Assembly: GCA_029934555.1 (NCBI GenBank)
Contig: JAOZMA010000096.1
Span: forward strand, 1 to 8,004
Reading direction: 5' to 3'
Length of the DNA: 8,004 nucleotides
Source of the DNA: Acidimicrobiia bacterium
GTDB taxonomy: Bacteria; Actinomycetota; Acidimicrobiia; Spongiisociales; UBA5794
Position 1 is the first letter of the stretch; each line of letters starts with the position of its first letter. Positions 1-5,863 of the stretch are shown here, piece by piece. The notes under the pieces are model-generated. The model searched no databases. It was given only the letters and a program-made list of their open reading frames with translations, and was not told the DNA's origin. The translations under genes were made by a program, and so were the position numbers.

Positions 1-463
1 TGCTGCTGACGCCGGCGTCTATGCCAGCGACGTATCGCTTCTCGCGTACAGCGAGGCGCGGACGCATGCTGCGGCGCAAGGTCGGTCTCCCGACGAGATC
101 CGCCTCGTTTTGCTCGGGTTCGGACGCGCGTACGGATCGCCCGACAGCGAGATCGACGGCATCGTTCGCCGGCACGGGGTCAGCCTCGCCGACCGGCTCA
201 TGAAGGCAGCCGAGATCGGGCACCAGGAGACACATCGCCGGTTGCTCGGTGATCTGTTGCAAGGCCGCTATTGGAGGTTCCAGCCTCCGCTTCCCGACGG
301 TTCTGGTTTCGGTACCGACGACCCGTCCGATGAACAACTTGCAGGTCTCATTTCGATCGCCGTCCGCTTCGTCGCCAATCACTCGAACGAGATTCGTCAC
401 CTTGTCGAGCATCTCATTTTCGGCGCTGGCCGACAAGACCGCATGTCGGAGCTTGCACGGTGA
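1..463 (+). CDS. Patatin-like phospholipase, copy 1 (5' end cut by window edge)
   Basis: This is the C-terminal ~153 residues of a patatin-family lipid acyl hydrolase, read in the frame starting at base 2. It aligns without obvious gaps to the end of the complete patatin at 3174-4376. It keeps the D-A-G triplet (bases 8-16) that carries the catalytic Asp of the patatin Ser/Asp dyad, followed by GVYASDVSLLAYSEAR and the shared motifs YGSPD, LADRLMKAAE, RYWRFQP and DGSGFGTDD. The nucleophile elbow (GxSxG) and the oxyanion DGGGxRG would lie left of the window. One odd point: the segment that reads LVSLGSG in copy 2 is LVLLGFG here, so a small-residue motif common in patatins is altered. The stop overlaps the GTG of the next gene by 4 bases, implying translational coupling. 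Family assignment rests on clear homology to the complete copy; substrate and activity are not visible. Confidence 0.88.
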   Translation, partial: AADAGVYASDVSLLAYSEARTHAAAQGRSPDEIRLVLLGFGRAYGSPDSEIDGIVRRHGVSLADRLMKAAEIGHQETHRRLLGDLLQGRYWRFQPPLPDGSGFGTDDPSDEQLAGLISIAVRFVANHSNEIRHLVEHLIFGAGRQDRMSELAR

Positions 464-1242
464 ACAAGGACCGGAGACTCCGGCCGCCGGCTTCCTCTCC
501 CGGAGCAACGGTCGGGGTCTCCGATATCGCGAGGACGCTCACGACCGCGATCGTGGGTGTCCTCGCGACAGGCCTGGGCGGTCTCGCGATCATCGCGGTC
601 GCCGCGGTGCGGCCCACCGCACCGACCATCGACCGCATCTTGAGAATCTGGGCCCGCACCATCCTGCTGGCCGCCGGCGTCCGAATCGAGGTGCGAGGCA
701 TCGAGAAGATCGAGAAGAACCAGGCCTACGTGGTGATTGCAAATCACCGATCCGTGTTCGACCTCGTCTGTCCATACGTGGCACTGCCGATGCCGATCCG
801 GTTCCTCGCCAAGCGAGAACTCCTCTCGATGCCCCTGTTCGGGTCCATCCTCCGAAGCCTCGGGACCGTGCCCGTCGACCGTGCTGCCGCCGACCATGCT
901 TCGATCAACATCGAGTCCGCCAACGTACTTCGCTCTGGGTATTCGCTGGTCGTGTTCGCAGAAGGCACCCGGGTCGAGTCGTCGGACGCCAAGCCGTTCA
1001 AGAAGGGAGGGTTCATCATTGCGCGACAGGACAACATCCCGATCCTGCCCGTCACGATGATCGGCACCGGCAACATCGTCCCTCCTCACGGAAAGATCGT
1101 CCACAAGGCAGACGTCACCGTGATCATCGGCGACCCCATACCCATGTCGTCACCCGTCGCTCGAGATCTCAACGACCTCGTGTCATACACCCAGAAGGTT
1201 GTACGAGCCAGTGAACTCGCCGAAGGTGCCGAAGAGTTCTGA
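460..1242 (+). CDS. 1-acyl-sn-glycerol-3-phosphate acyltransferase (PlsC-like), copy 1
   Basis: The 260-residue protein belongs to the PlsC/LPAAT acyltransferase family, which transfers an acyl chain to lysophosphatidic acid or a related lysolipid at the membrane. The catalytic NHxxxxD box is NHRSVFD (His96, Asp101). The second block is FLAKREL...PLFG (about 115-128), the glycerophosphate-binding block is EGTR at 168-171, and a Pro-containing PILPVTMIGTG block follows. A hydrophobic stretch at about 27-50 is probably a membrane anchor. The GTG start at 460 overlaps the patatin stop (GTGA), with GGAG at 448-451 eight bases upstream. It is collinear with the copy 2 acyltransferase with no gap through residue 171, but clearly diverged, so the duplication is not recent. 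Coupling to an acyl hydrolase suggests a role in lipid remodelling (inference). The family is secure; the exact acyl acceptor is not. Confidence 0.93.
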   Translation: MNKDRRLRPPASSPGATVGVSDIARTLTTAIVGVLATGLGGLAIIAVAAVRPTAPTIDRILRIWARTILLAAGVRIEVRGIEKIEKNQAYVVIANHRSVFDLVCPYVALPMPIRFLAKRELLSMPLFGSILRSLGTVPVDRAAADHASINIESANVLRSGYSLVVFAEGTRVESSDAKPFKKGGFIIARQDNIPILPVTMIGTGNIVPPHGKIVHKADVTVIIGDPIPMSSPVARDLNDLVSYTQKVVRASELAEGAEEF

Positions 1243-1355
1243 TGCGAGGGATGAAGATCGGTTGTCCGCAAGCTCCCCCTGGCCGGCACCGACACGTTCG
1301 AATCCCGCACCGGTCACGGCGTCGAAGCCACGTTGGCACAAGCGAGGTATCGAAT

Positions 1356-1535
1356 ATGACCGAAGGATTGCAGGGCTGAGGCGTTCTTCCGATCCCGGAC
1401 ATGCCACATCCCGGCCTCATCACATTCGACGCCAAAGACCCAGACACCGAGTTCCCACCGATCGGACAAACATCACCTCCTGAGACCGCTCCAAATCTCC
1501 TTGTCCTCATCATCGACGACGGGGGGTTCGCTTCG
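1356..1535 (+). pseudogene. Sulfatase (arylsulfatase) N-terminal remnant with in-frame stop
   Basis: An ATG at 1356, with GAGG upstream at good spacing, begins a peptide MTEGLQG that is stopped by TGA at 1377-1379. In the same frame the reading continues VLPIPDMPHPG, then GLITFDAKDPDTEFPPI, then APNLLVLIIDDGGFAS. This matches the start of large actinobacterial-type arylsulfatases, where a proline-rich leader precedes APNVLVVLLDDVGFG, the first metal-binding Asp pair. Homology ends near 1535. The formylglycine CxPxR motif and everything after it are absent, so no enzyme can be made. A shorter open frame from ATG 1401 to 1586 exists but would yield only a useless fragment. I infer a gene killed by a nonsense mutation and a 3' deletion or replacement. 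Recognition is by motif memory only. Confidence 0.65.
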
Positions 1536-1655
1536 TTGCCGTTGCTTTCTGCCGGGTGGCGAGATGGTGGTCCCGGTGGGTGGTGAATCCGGTGGCGGTG
1601 TGCTTGGTGCTCTGGCTTCAAGTCCCACCCCCGCAGCCGATTTCGAGCTGGAGAT
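1536..1655. other. Unassigned spacer between sulfatase remnant and doc
   Basis: These 120 bases are G-rich on the + strand and carry no reading frame I recognise. Together with 1243-1355, another stretch with no gene, they flank the sulfatase relic, so 1243-1655 as a whole is decayed or non-coding sequence. The toxin gene ends at 1656 on the opposite strand, and no hairpin followed by a T-run is visible after it. Confidence 0.5.
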
Positions 1656-2030
1656 CTACGACGGATGCACATTCCGACGGAGCCAGCTCTCAATGGTTCT
1701 CCAGTCGAGGTCACCGTCCTCCATGAGACCGATGATGAATCTGTGGTGATCCATTGAATCCCCTGCCAGTTCAAGGCCGTTCATACGGAGGTGGACATCG
1801 GCAGCCGCGAGCGCTGTACGTTTGTTCCCATCGAGGAACGGGTGGTTCTGGACGATGCTCTCGAAGAGTGCTGCTGCCTCAGCGATGGAGTCCTCGTAAT
1901 AGCCGGTTTGCGGTCGGAAGACAGCTGCCTCCAGTGCGCCAAGGTCGCGGACACCGTCGGTACCCCCGAACTTGTCGACTACCAGGGCGTGAATCGCGAG
2001 GACTTCGATGACTCTGAGGTAGTCCCTCAC
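1656..2030 (-). CDS. doc: Doc-family Fic-fold toxin (death-on-curing)
   Basis: The 124-residue protein has the length of P1 Doc and carries the Fic signature HPFLDGNKRTA at residues 63-73. His63 would be the catalytic base. Lys70 sits where AMP-transferring Fic proteins have the second Gly of GNGR; this HxFxxxNKR form marks Doc toxins. By family knowledge, Doc phosphorylates elongation factor EF-Tu and stops translation; that it does so here is inference. Upstream, LGALEAAVFRPQTGYYED and IAEAAALFESIVQNHPF are typical Doc helices. The start is GTG at 2028-2030, immediately after the antitoxin TAA (TAAGTG, no gap) and without a clear Shine-Dalgarno, so translation is probably coupled to the antitoxin. 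All key residues are present and there is no sign of decay. Confidence 0.9.
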   Translation of the reverse strand: MRDYLRVIEVLAIHALVVDKFGGTDGVRDLGALEAAVFRPQTGYYEDSIAEAAALFESIVQNHPFLDGNKRTALAAADVHLRMNGLELAGDSMDHHRFIIGLMEDGDLDWRTIESWLRRNVHPS

Positions 2031-2270
2031 TTACTCGGCCAGCTTCTTGTACAGCTGTCGATGTCGTGCGATGGATGCCTTGGTGTGTGCGATCACATCG
2101 GGCCGAGGTGCCTCGCCCTTCTTCTTCTCTACCCACTCAGCCAGGGCCTCGTCCAATACCGCTTGGAACTGTCGTCCCTCGGTTGCGGCGATATGGCGGA
2201 CTTCGTCGAGCAGTTCGGGTCGTGCCTGCGAGGAGAACTTCTGCATCGTCATCTTGTCATGATACATCAT
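2031..2270 (-). CDS. Antitoxin of Doc, ribbon-helix-helix-like
   Basis: A 79-residue protein directly upstream of the Doc toxin on the same strand, in the usual antitoxin-first order. The N-terminal part MQKFSSQARPELLDEVRH, followed by GRQFQAVLDEALAEWVEKK, fits a short beta strand plus two helices, i.e. a ribbon-helix-helix DNA-binding fold rather than the Phd/YefM fold of the classic partner. The basic C-terminal tail (SIARHRQLYKKLAE) would be the part that wraps the toxin. I infer it neutralises Doc and represses its own operon. The start is uncertain: Met codons at residues 1, 2, 7 and 9 are possible and none has a strong Shine-Dalgarno. The inverted repeats at 2258-2285 overlap the first start codons, which would favour the M7 or M9 start if they are the operator. 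Confidence 0.75.
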   Translation of the reverse strand: MMYHDKMTMQKFSSQARPELLDEVRHIAATEGRQFQAVLDEALAEWVEKKKGEAPRPDVIAHTKASIARHRQLYKKLAE

Positions 2271-2285
2271 GATGGAGCATGATCA
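2258..2285. promoter_or_regulatory. Putative toxin-antitoxin operator (CATGAT/ATCATG repeats)
   Basis: CATGAT (2258-2263) and ATCATG (2266-2271) form an inverted repeat with a 2-base spacer. A third CATGAT lies at 2278-2283, running into the palindrome TGATCA (2280-2285). The cluster covers the antitoxin start region, where ribbon-helix-helix antitoxins normally bind to repress their own transcription. A second inverted repeat, GTTGC-7-GCAAC (2365-2381), lies further upstream. The role is inferred from position and symmetry only. Confidence 0.4.
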
Positions 2286-2457
2286 AGGTGGTGTGCCCGG
2301 TTCGATGCGCATCTCCTGCCGAAGTTCGGTGGCGGCCGGATCGTCGCGTTCAACAATCACTGCAGTTGCGACATATGCAACTATGACACTTGGGCGACTC
2401 GAGCGCGTGAGGTATGACTGTCCGGGCGTCGGAGCAACCCGGTGCTGTGGTTTCCGC

Positions 2458-3081
2458 CTAATCGTGGCCGGGGAGAAGGTCGAGCGCATCGAGGAGTAGT
2501 CCTTGTAGTGGGCGTCGTCCTTCAATAGCCACCCAGTTCACCATGGCGGCGTTCACAGCAGCGGCGCCGATTCCTGCGAACAGGTATGGGCGAAGGTCCG
2601 TGAGGGGATCCACCCCGAGACGCCGAGCAAGGCCCTGAGCGCCTGCCTCGACGAGTGCCGGGACGAAGACTGTCCCCTGGTACGCCGCCACATCTGGCGA
2701 CGATACGGCGAGTTGGGCGATGAAGAAGTGGCGCTCTCGGTTCTCCTCGAAGTGGTCAGCCATTGCGAGGAGGGCTCCGCGCATCGCTTCGAGGGAGTCC
2801 TCGGATTGTGGTCGGGATTCGATGAGGTCGATGGCAATGTCTAGATCCTGTCGCCAGGGTCCGAATAGCACATCTTCCTTCGACACGAAGTAGCGGTAGA
2901 AAGTCCGCTCCGACACGTCAACGGTTTCGGTGATGTCCAGCACTGACGTTTCGTCGAATCCCTGTTCGGTGAAGAGGTCGCGAGCGGCGTCTTCGATCGC
3001 CAGACGCGTTGCCTCTTTCTTGCGTTCACGACGCCCGACGGTTCTGATGATTGCGTCTAACTCGCTTGGGTGTTCGGACAT
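2458..3081 (-). CDS. TetR-family transcriptional regulator
   Basis: A 207-residue TetR-type repressor with a typical family length. The N-terminal helix-turn-helix domain is textbook: RLAIEDAARDLFTEQGFDET (26-45), then SVLDITETVDVSERTFYRYF (46-65), then SKEDVL. The remainder is the all-helical ligand-binding and dimer domain, which is too variable to name a ligand. The chosen ATG is at 3079-3081 (MSEHPSEL), preceded by GGAG a few bases away; a longer frame to 3111 would run into the operator region. The gene is divergent from the copy 2 patatin with a 92-base gap containing a palindrome, the classic layout of a TetR repressor controlling itself and its neighbour. I infer that it governs the patatin/PlsC pair, perhaps in response to a lipid or other hydrophobic compound. 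Family certain; target probable; ligand unknown. Confidence 0.93.
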   Translation of the reverse strand: MSEHPSELDAIIRTVGRRERKKEATRLAIEDAARDLFTEQGFDETSVLDITETVDVSERTFYRYFVSKEDVLFGPWRQDLDIAIDLIESRPQSEDSLEAMRGALLAMADHFEENRERHFFIAQLAVSSPDVAAYQGTVFVPALVEAGAQGLARRLGVDPLTDLRPYLFAGIGAAAVNAAMVNWVAIEGRRPLQGLLLDALDLLPGHD

Positions 3082-3095
3082 GATGCTCCAATAGC

Positions 3096-3145
3096 GTGAC
3101 AGTGGCGACAAGTGACAGAACTGACACTATAGTATCGGATGTCAG
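3096..3145. promoter_or_regulatory. Divergent promoter/operator between tetR and patatin copy 2
   Basis: GACACTATAGTATC (3123-3136) is a palindrome with one mismatched pair around a perfect ACTATAGT core. A wider inverted pair, CTGACA (3121-3126) and TGTCAG (3140-3145), encloses it. Further TGACAG copies lie at 3097-3102 and 3113-3118. For the + strand, GCGACA (3105-3110) and TATAGT (3128-3133) have a 17-base spacing and could serve as -35 and -10, so a bound TetR would block the -10. The -10 fits; the -35 is weak. TetR binding is inferred. Confidence 0.6.
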
Positions 3146-3173
3146 CTCTTCCTTCAAGCCTAGGTGTGCATCG

Positions 3174-4376
3174 ATGTTGAACCCTTATGAACACGAAACC
3201 GACACAGAACCGGTCGTTGATCTACCCGACAACGATGAGTCATGGCTGCGAGGCTCGCCTGCAAACGCGGTACCCGCCGCCGAAGAGCGCTCCCCACATG
3301 TCGATGGCGCCTGCCGGGTGCTTGCGATCGATGGTGGAGGTGTTCGTGGCATCATCCAGGCCCGGATTCTGACTGCACTCGAAGATGCAGCAGGCCGACC
3401 GGTCGCTGAACTCTTCGACCTGATCGTCGGGACGTCGATCGGAGGCATTGCGGCCCTGGCCCTGACTGTCCCAGAAGCAGACGGCACGCCTGCGTATACC
3501 CCGGACTCCGCCGCCGAACTACTCACCGGGCACAAGGACACGATCTTCCCCACCGGCAACCTGGCGGTACCCCACAGCATCACCGAAGCTCGAAAGCTCG
3601 CGTCGACAGTGACGAGGACCGGACTTGCAGCGACCGGACGGCACCGTGACCGTGGGAACGCACGGTATTCGCCGGAACCGCTCGAAGAGGCACTGGAGGA
3701 CTTCTTCGGCGATGCGATGTTGAGTGACGCTATCACGCCGGTCGTCGTCACTGCGTTTGATGCACTTACCGACATGCCAGTCCACTTCAGATCTACATTC
3801 GCCGCCAACCTTGCCGGCTGCGACCTGCCCATGGCGACCGTGGCGCGGGCGGCAACGGCTGCACCCACGTTCTTTCCTCCCGCCGACGTGGAATGGGCTG
3901 GACGACACACCGTGCTCCTTGATGCCGGCGTCTACGCCAACGACGTGTCACTCCTCGCGTACACCGAAGCACGGATGCACGCGGCAGCTCAGGGTCAGGA
4001 CTCCGACGAGATTCTCCTCGTCTCTCTTGGTTCTGGCCGTCAGTACGGATCACCCGACAACGAGATCAACGACGTCTCCCGTCGGCACTGGGTTGGACTC
4101 GCCGACCGACTCATGAAAGCCGCCGAGGTCGGACAGCAGGAGACGCACCACCGCCTGCTCAATGATCTGCTGGGCGAGAGGTATTGGCGGTTCCAGCCGA
4201 TGCTCCCCGACGGCGACGGTTTCGGCACTGATGCCGCGTCTGATGAGGAATTCTCCGATCTCGTCTCGATCGCCGATCAATTCGTCCTGGACCACGCAAG
4301 CCAGATCAACCAGATCGCCGACCAACTTGTCTCCCAAGATCGGCAGCACATACGCCCAGCGGAGGTCAGCAGGTGA
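3174..4376 (+). CDS. Patatin-like phospholipase, copy 2 (complete)
   Basis: A 400-residue patatin-family lipid acyl hydrolase, which cleaves fatty acyl esters from membrane lipids with a Ser/Asp dyad. Visible motifs in order: oxyanion loop DGGGVRG (53-59), nucleophile elbow GTSIG (86-90, Ser88), ARAATAAPTFFPP (224-236), and DAG with catalytic Asp250. No signal peptide or membrane helix is seen, so it is probably cytosolic or peripheral. The first ~45 residues are polar and acidic and lie before the domain. I chose ATG 3174, with AGGTG seven bases upstream; a GTG at 3096 in the same frame would put the operator inside the gene. The gene is divergent from tetR and overlaps the next gene by 4 bases (GTGA). 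Patatins also serve as effectors in CBASS anti-phage systems, but no cyclase or CBASS partner is present, so a lipid-metabolism role is favoured. Confidence 0.93.
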   Translation: MLNPYEHETDTEPVVDLPDNDESWLRGSPANAVPAAEERSPHVDGACRVLAIDGGGVRGIIQARILTALEDAAGRPVAELFDLIVGTSIGGIAALALTVPEADGTPAYTPDSAAELLTGHKDTIFPTGNLAVPHSITEARKLASTVTRTGLAATGRHRDRGNARYSPEPLEEALEDFFGDAMLSDAITPVVVTAFDALTDMPVHFRSTFAANLAGCDLPMATVARAATAAPTFFPPADVEWAGRHTVLLDAGVYANDVSLLAYTEARMHAAAQGQDSDEILLVSLGSGRQYGSPDNEINDVSRRHWVGLADRLMKAAEVGQQETHHRLLNDLLGERYWRFQPMLPDGDGFGTDAASDEEFSDLVSIADQFVLDHASQINQIADQLVSQDRQHIRPAEVSR

Positions 4377-5167
4377 CCGAGAGGCAGTACACCGAATTGG
4401 CTCCGCCCGTCTCCGTTGAAGGCATCGGAGTCACCGATGTCCTCAGGACGTTCATCACAGTGATCGTCGGTGTCGTAGCGACCATCATGGTCAGCGTTGT
4501 CATCGTCGGAGTCGCAGCGGTGGAACCGACCTCACCCGTGATCGACCGCGCCATGAGAGTCTGGGCTCAAGTCATCCTATTTGCCGCCGGGGTCAGTGTC
4601 GAAGTGCGCGGAGCCGAAGCCCTCGACCCGGACCTGGCATATGTGATCATCGCGAACCACCGTTCCGCATTCGATATCATGTGCCTCTTCGTGGCGCTTC
4701 CGGTGCCGATCCGATTCCTCGCCAAACGCGAACTCTTCTCCATCCCCCTCTTTGGAACCATGCTCCGAAGCGCACGGATGGTGCCCGTCGACCGTTCCGC
4801 AGCCGATCACGCCACCATTAACAAGGCCTCCGGCGTCGCTCTCAGCCGGGGCAACTCACTGGTCGTATTCGCAGAAGGCACCAGAACCCCCGCGGAGGAG
4901 GCGAAGGCGTTCAAGAAGGGCGGATTCATCATCGCACAGCAACACAGTGCCCCAATCCTGCCCGTCGCCATGGTCGGGACCGGCAACATCCTCGCGCCTC
5001 ACGGAAAGATCGTCCACAAAGCTGATGTCACCATCGCCATAGCGGATCCGATTCCACCAGAATCGGCAGCGTCCGAGAACGTCGAAGAACTCGTTTCCAC
5101 CACCCGCACCATCGTTCTGGACAACGAACGCCGCTGGACTCCCGAAGCACGAAACCTGATGTACTGA
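4373..5167 (+). CDS. 1-acyl-sn-glycerol-3-phosphate acyltransferase (PlsC-like), copy 2
   Basis: A 264-residue PlsC-family acyltransferase paralogous to the one at 460-1242. The catalytic box NHRSAFD has His96 and Asp101, at exactly the same residue numbers as copy 1. FLAKREL...PLFG follows at about 115-128, then EGTR at 168-171 and PILPVAMVGTG. Residues ~24-50 are strongly hydrophobic, a likely membrane anchor. The GTG start at 4373 overlaps the patatin stop, with a strong GGAGG at 4361-4365 seven bases upstream. All family motifs are intact, so it is expected to be active. Being coupled to an acyl hydrolase, it could re-acylate the lysolipid that hydrolase produces (inference). It ends 48 bases before the stop of the convergent repeat-protein gene. 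Confidence 0.94.
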   Translation: MTERQYTELAPPVSVEGIGVTDVLRTFITVIVGVVATIMVSVVIVGVAAVEPTSPVIDRAMRVWAQVILFAAGVSVEVRGAEALDPDLAYVIIANHRSAFDIMCLFVALPVPIRFLAKRELFSIPLFGTMLRSARMVPVDRSAADHATINKASGVALSRGNSLVVFAEGTRTPAEEAKAFKKGGFIIAQQHSAPILPVAMVGTGNILAPHGKIVHKADVTIAIADPIPPESAASENVEELVSTTRTIVLDNERRWTPEARNLMY

Positions 5168-5207
5168 CGTCAAACAAATTGCAACATCCACGCCTCTGCC
5201 ACGTTGC

Positions 5208-5227
5208 CCGCTTCGCTACGAAGGCGG
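5208..5227. terminator. Weak hairpin at convergent gene ends
   Basis: CTTCG (5211-5215) pairs with CGAAG (5219-5223) around a CTA loop. It can be extended by CCG/CGG with one bulged base. It lies between the converging ends of the acyltransferase and repeat-protein genes, and its loop is the latter's stop codon. No T-run follows on either strand, so an intrinsic terminator is doubtful. Confidence 0.2.
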
Positions 5228-5755
5228 CGTCTTGCTTCTGAGCAACGCCAACGCCGTCTCCGGCGTCAAGAGCCTGGAGATGATCTGCACGATGTCGATC
5301 CGCTCCATGATGAGATCCATCTCAATGCGCTTAACCAGGGTATCCATATCGATGTGCTCGACCAGGCCATCCATGTCGATGCGCTTAACCAGGGCATCGA
5401 GATCGATCTGATCGACCAGGGCATCAACATCGATTCGCTCGATGAGCGCATCGAGATCGATCTGCTCGACGACCGCGTCCATATCGAGGCGCTTAACCAG
5501 GGCGTCGAGATCGATCTGATCGACCAGGAGATTGACATCGATCCGTTGAACAAGATCGTCCAGATCGACACGGCCAAGCAGAACGTCCACATCGATTCGC
5601 TCAAGAAGAGCATCGAGGTCCACCATGTCGGCCACTGCCCCCGTCGTAGCAGATGTGACCCTGGACAGGAGTCCCGGGTCACGTTTAGGGCGGTCATCGG
5701 GCACCTTCGTGGCAGCCAGTAACAGGCCAAGCATGGCAATCGTGTGGGCTGACAT
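5216..5755 (-). CDS. Nonapeptide-repeat protein (I/V-D-x-D-x-L-V-x-x, 13 units)
   Basis: I do not recognise a named function. From ATG 5755 the protein has 179 residues. A short hydrophobic segment near the N-terminus (TIAMLGLLLAA, 5-15) is followed by a basic/polar linker, then 13 consecutive 9-residue units at 45-161, such as IDLDALVKR, IDVDALVDQ and VDLDALLER, then a short tail ending SKTPPS. Hydrophobic residues fall at unit positions 1, 3, 6 and 7, with Asp at 2 and 4, which suggests stacked short helices. Similar repeats occur in actinobacterial proteins, sometimes ahead of an RDD-type membrane domain; none is present here. The start is uncertain: a GTG at 5851 gives 211 residues with a longer hydrophobic N-terminus, and neither start has a clear Shine-Dalgarno. 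The gene lies downstream of the RidA gene on the same strand, 108 bases away, so co-transcription is possible. Confidence 0.72.
   Translation of the reverse strand: MSAHTIAMLGLLLAATKVPDDRPKRDPGLLSRVTSATTGAVADMVDLDALLERIDVDVLLGRVDLDDLVQRIDVNLLVDQIDLDALVKRLDMDAVVEQIDLDALIERIDVDALVDQIDLDALVKRIDMDGLVEHIDMDTLVKRIEMDLIMERIDIVQIISRLLTPETALALLRSKTPPS
5273..5623 (-). repeat. 13 x 27-bp tandem coding repeat
   Basis: The repeat region of the nonapeptide protein is also visible in the DNA as 27-bp units. Segments such as CGCTTAACCAGGGC and GAGATCGATCTG recur several times. Units differ mostly at codons 3 and 5-9, so the array is related but not identical and is exposed to slippage. Confidence 0.85.
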
Positions 5756-5863
5756 GATCAGAACGATACAACGCAAGCTCTGACGCCGACAGTTCCCTGA
5801 AACCCAGGTGAGCGCTACAGCTCCAAGTGGTGCCAAATCATCTGAGCACACTCAAGATGCGTG

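Noticed and set aside
1290..1325. tRNA-like T-loop (GTTCGAATCCC) after PlsC copy 1
   Set aside because: The stem bases do not pair and no tRNA body fits the preceding sequence.
2283..2525. 80-codon minus-strand frame between the TetR gene and the antitoxin
   Set aside because: It overlaps the 3' end of the TetR gene in another frame, lacks a convincing start signal and resembles no family I know.
3174..4376. Patatin as a CBASS (CapV-type) anti-phage effector
   Set aside because: No CD-NTase cyclase or other CBASS gene is present; the coupled partner is an acyltransferase, pointing to lipid metabolism.
5273..5623. CRISPR array
   Set aside because: The 27-bp periodicity has no spacers; units are contiguous and translate into a regular peptide repeat.
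5204..5722. 172-codon + strand frame with an I-D-x-x-x-Q-G-I-like repeat
   Set aside because: It is the complementary-strand shadow of the 27-bp coding repeat; the minus frame has the natural start, hydrophobic N-terminus and known repeat style.
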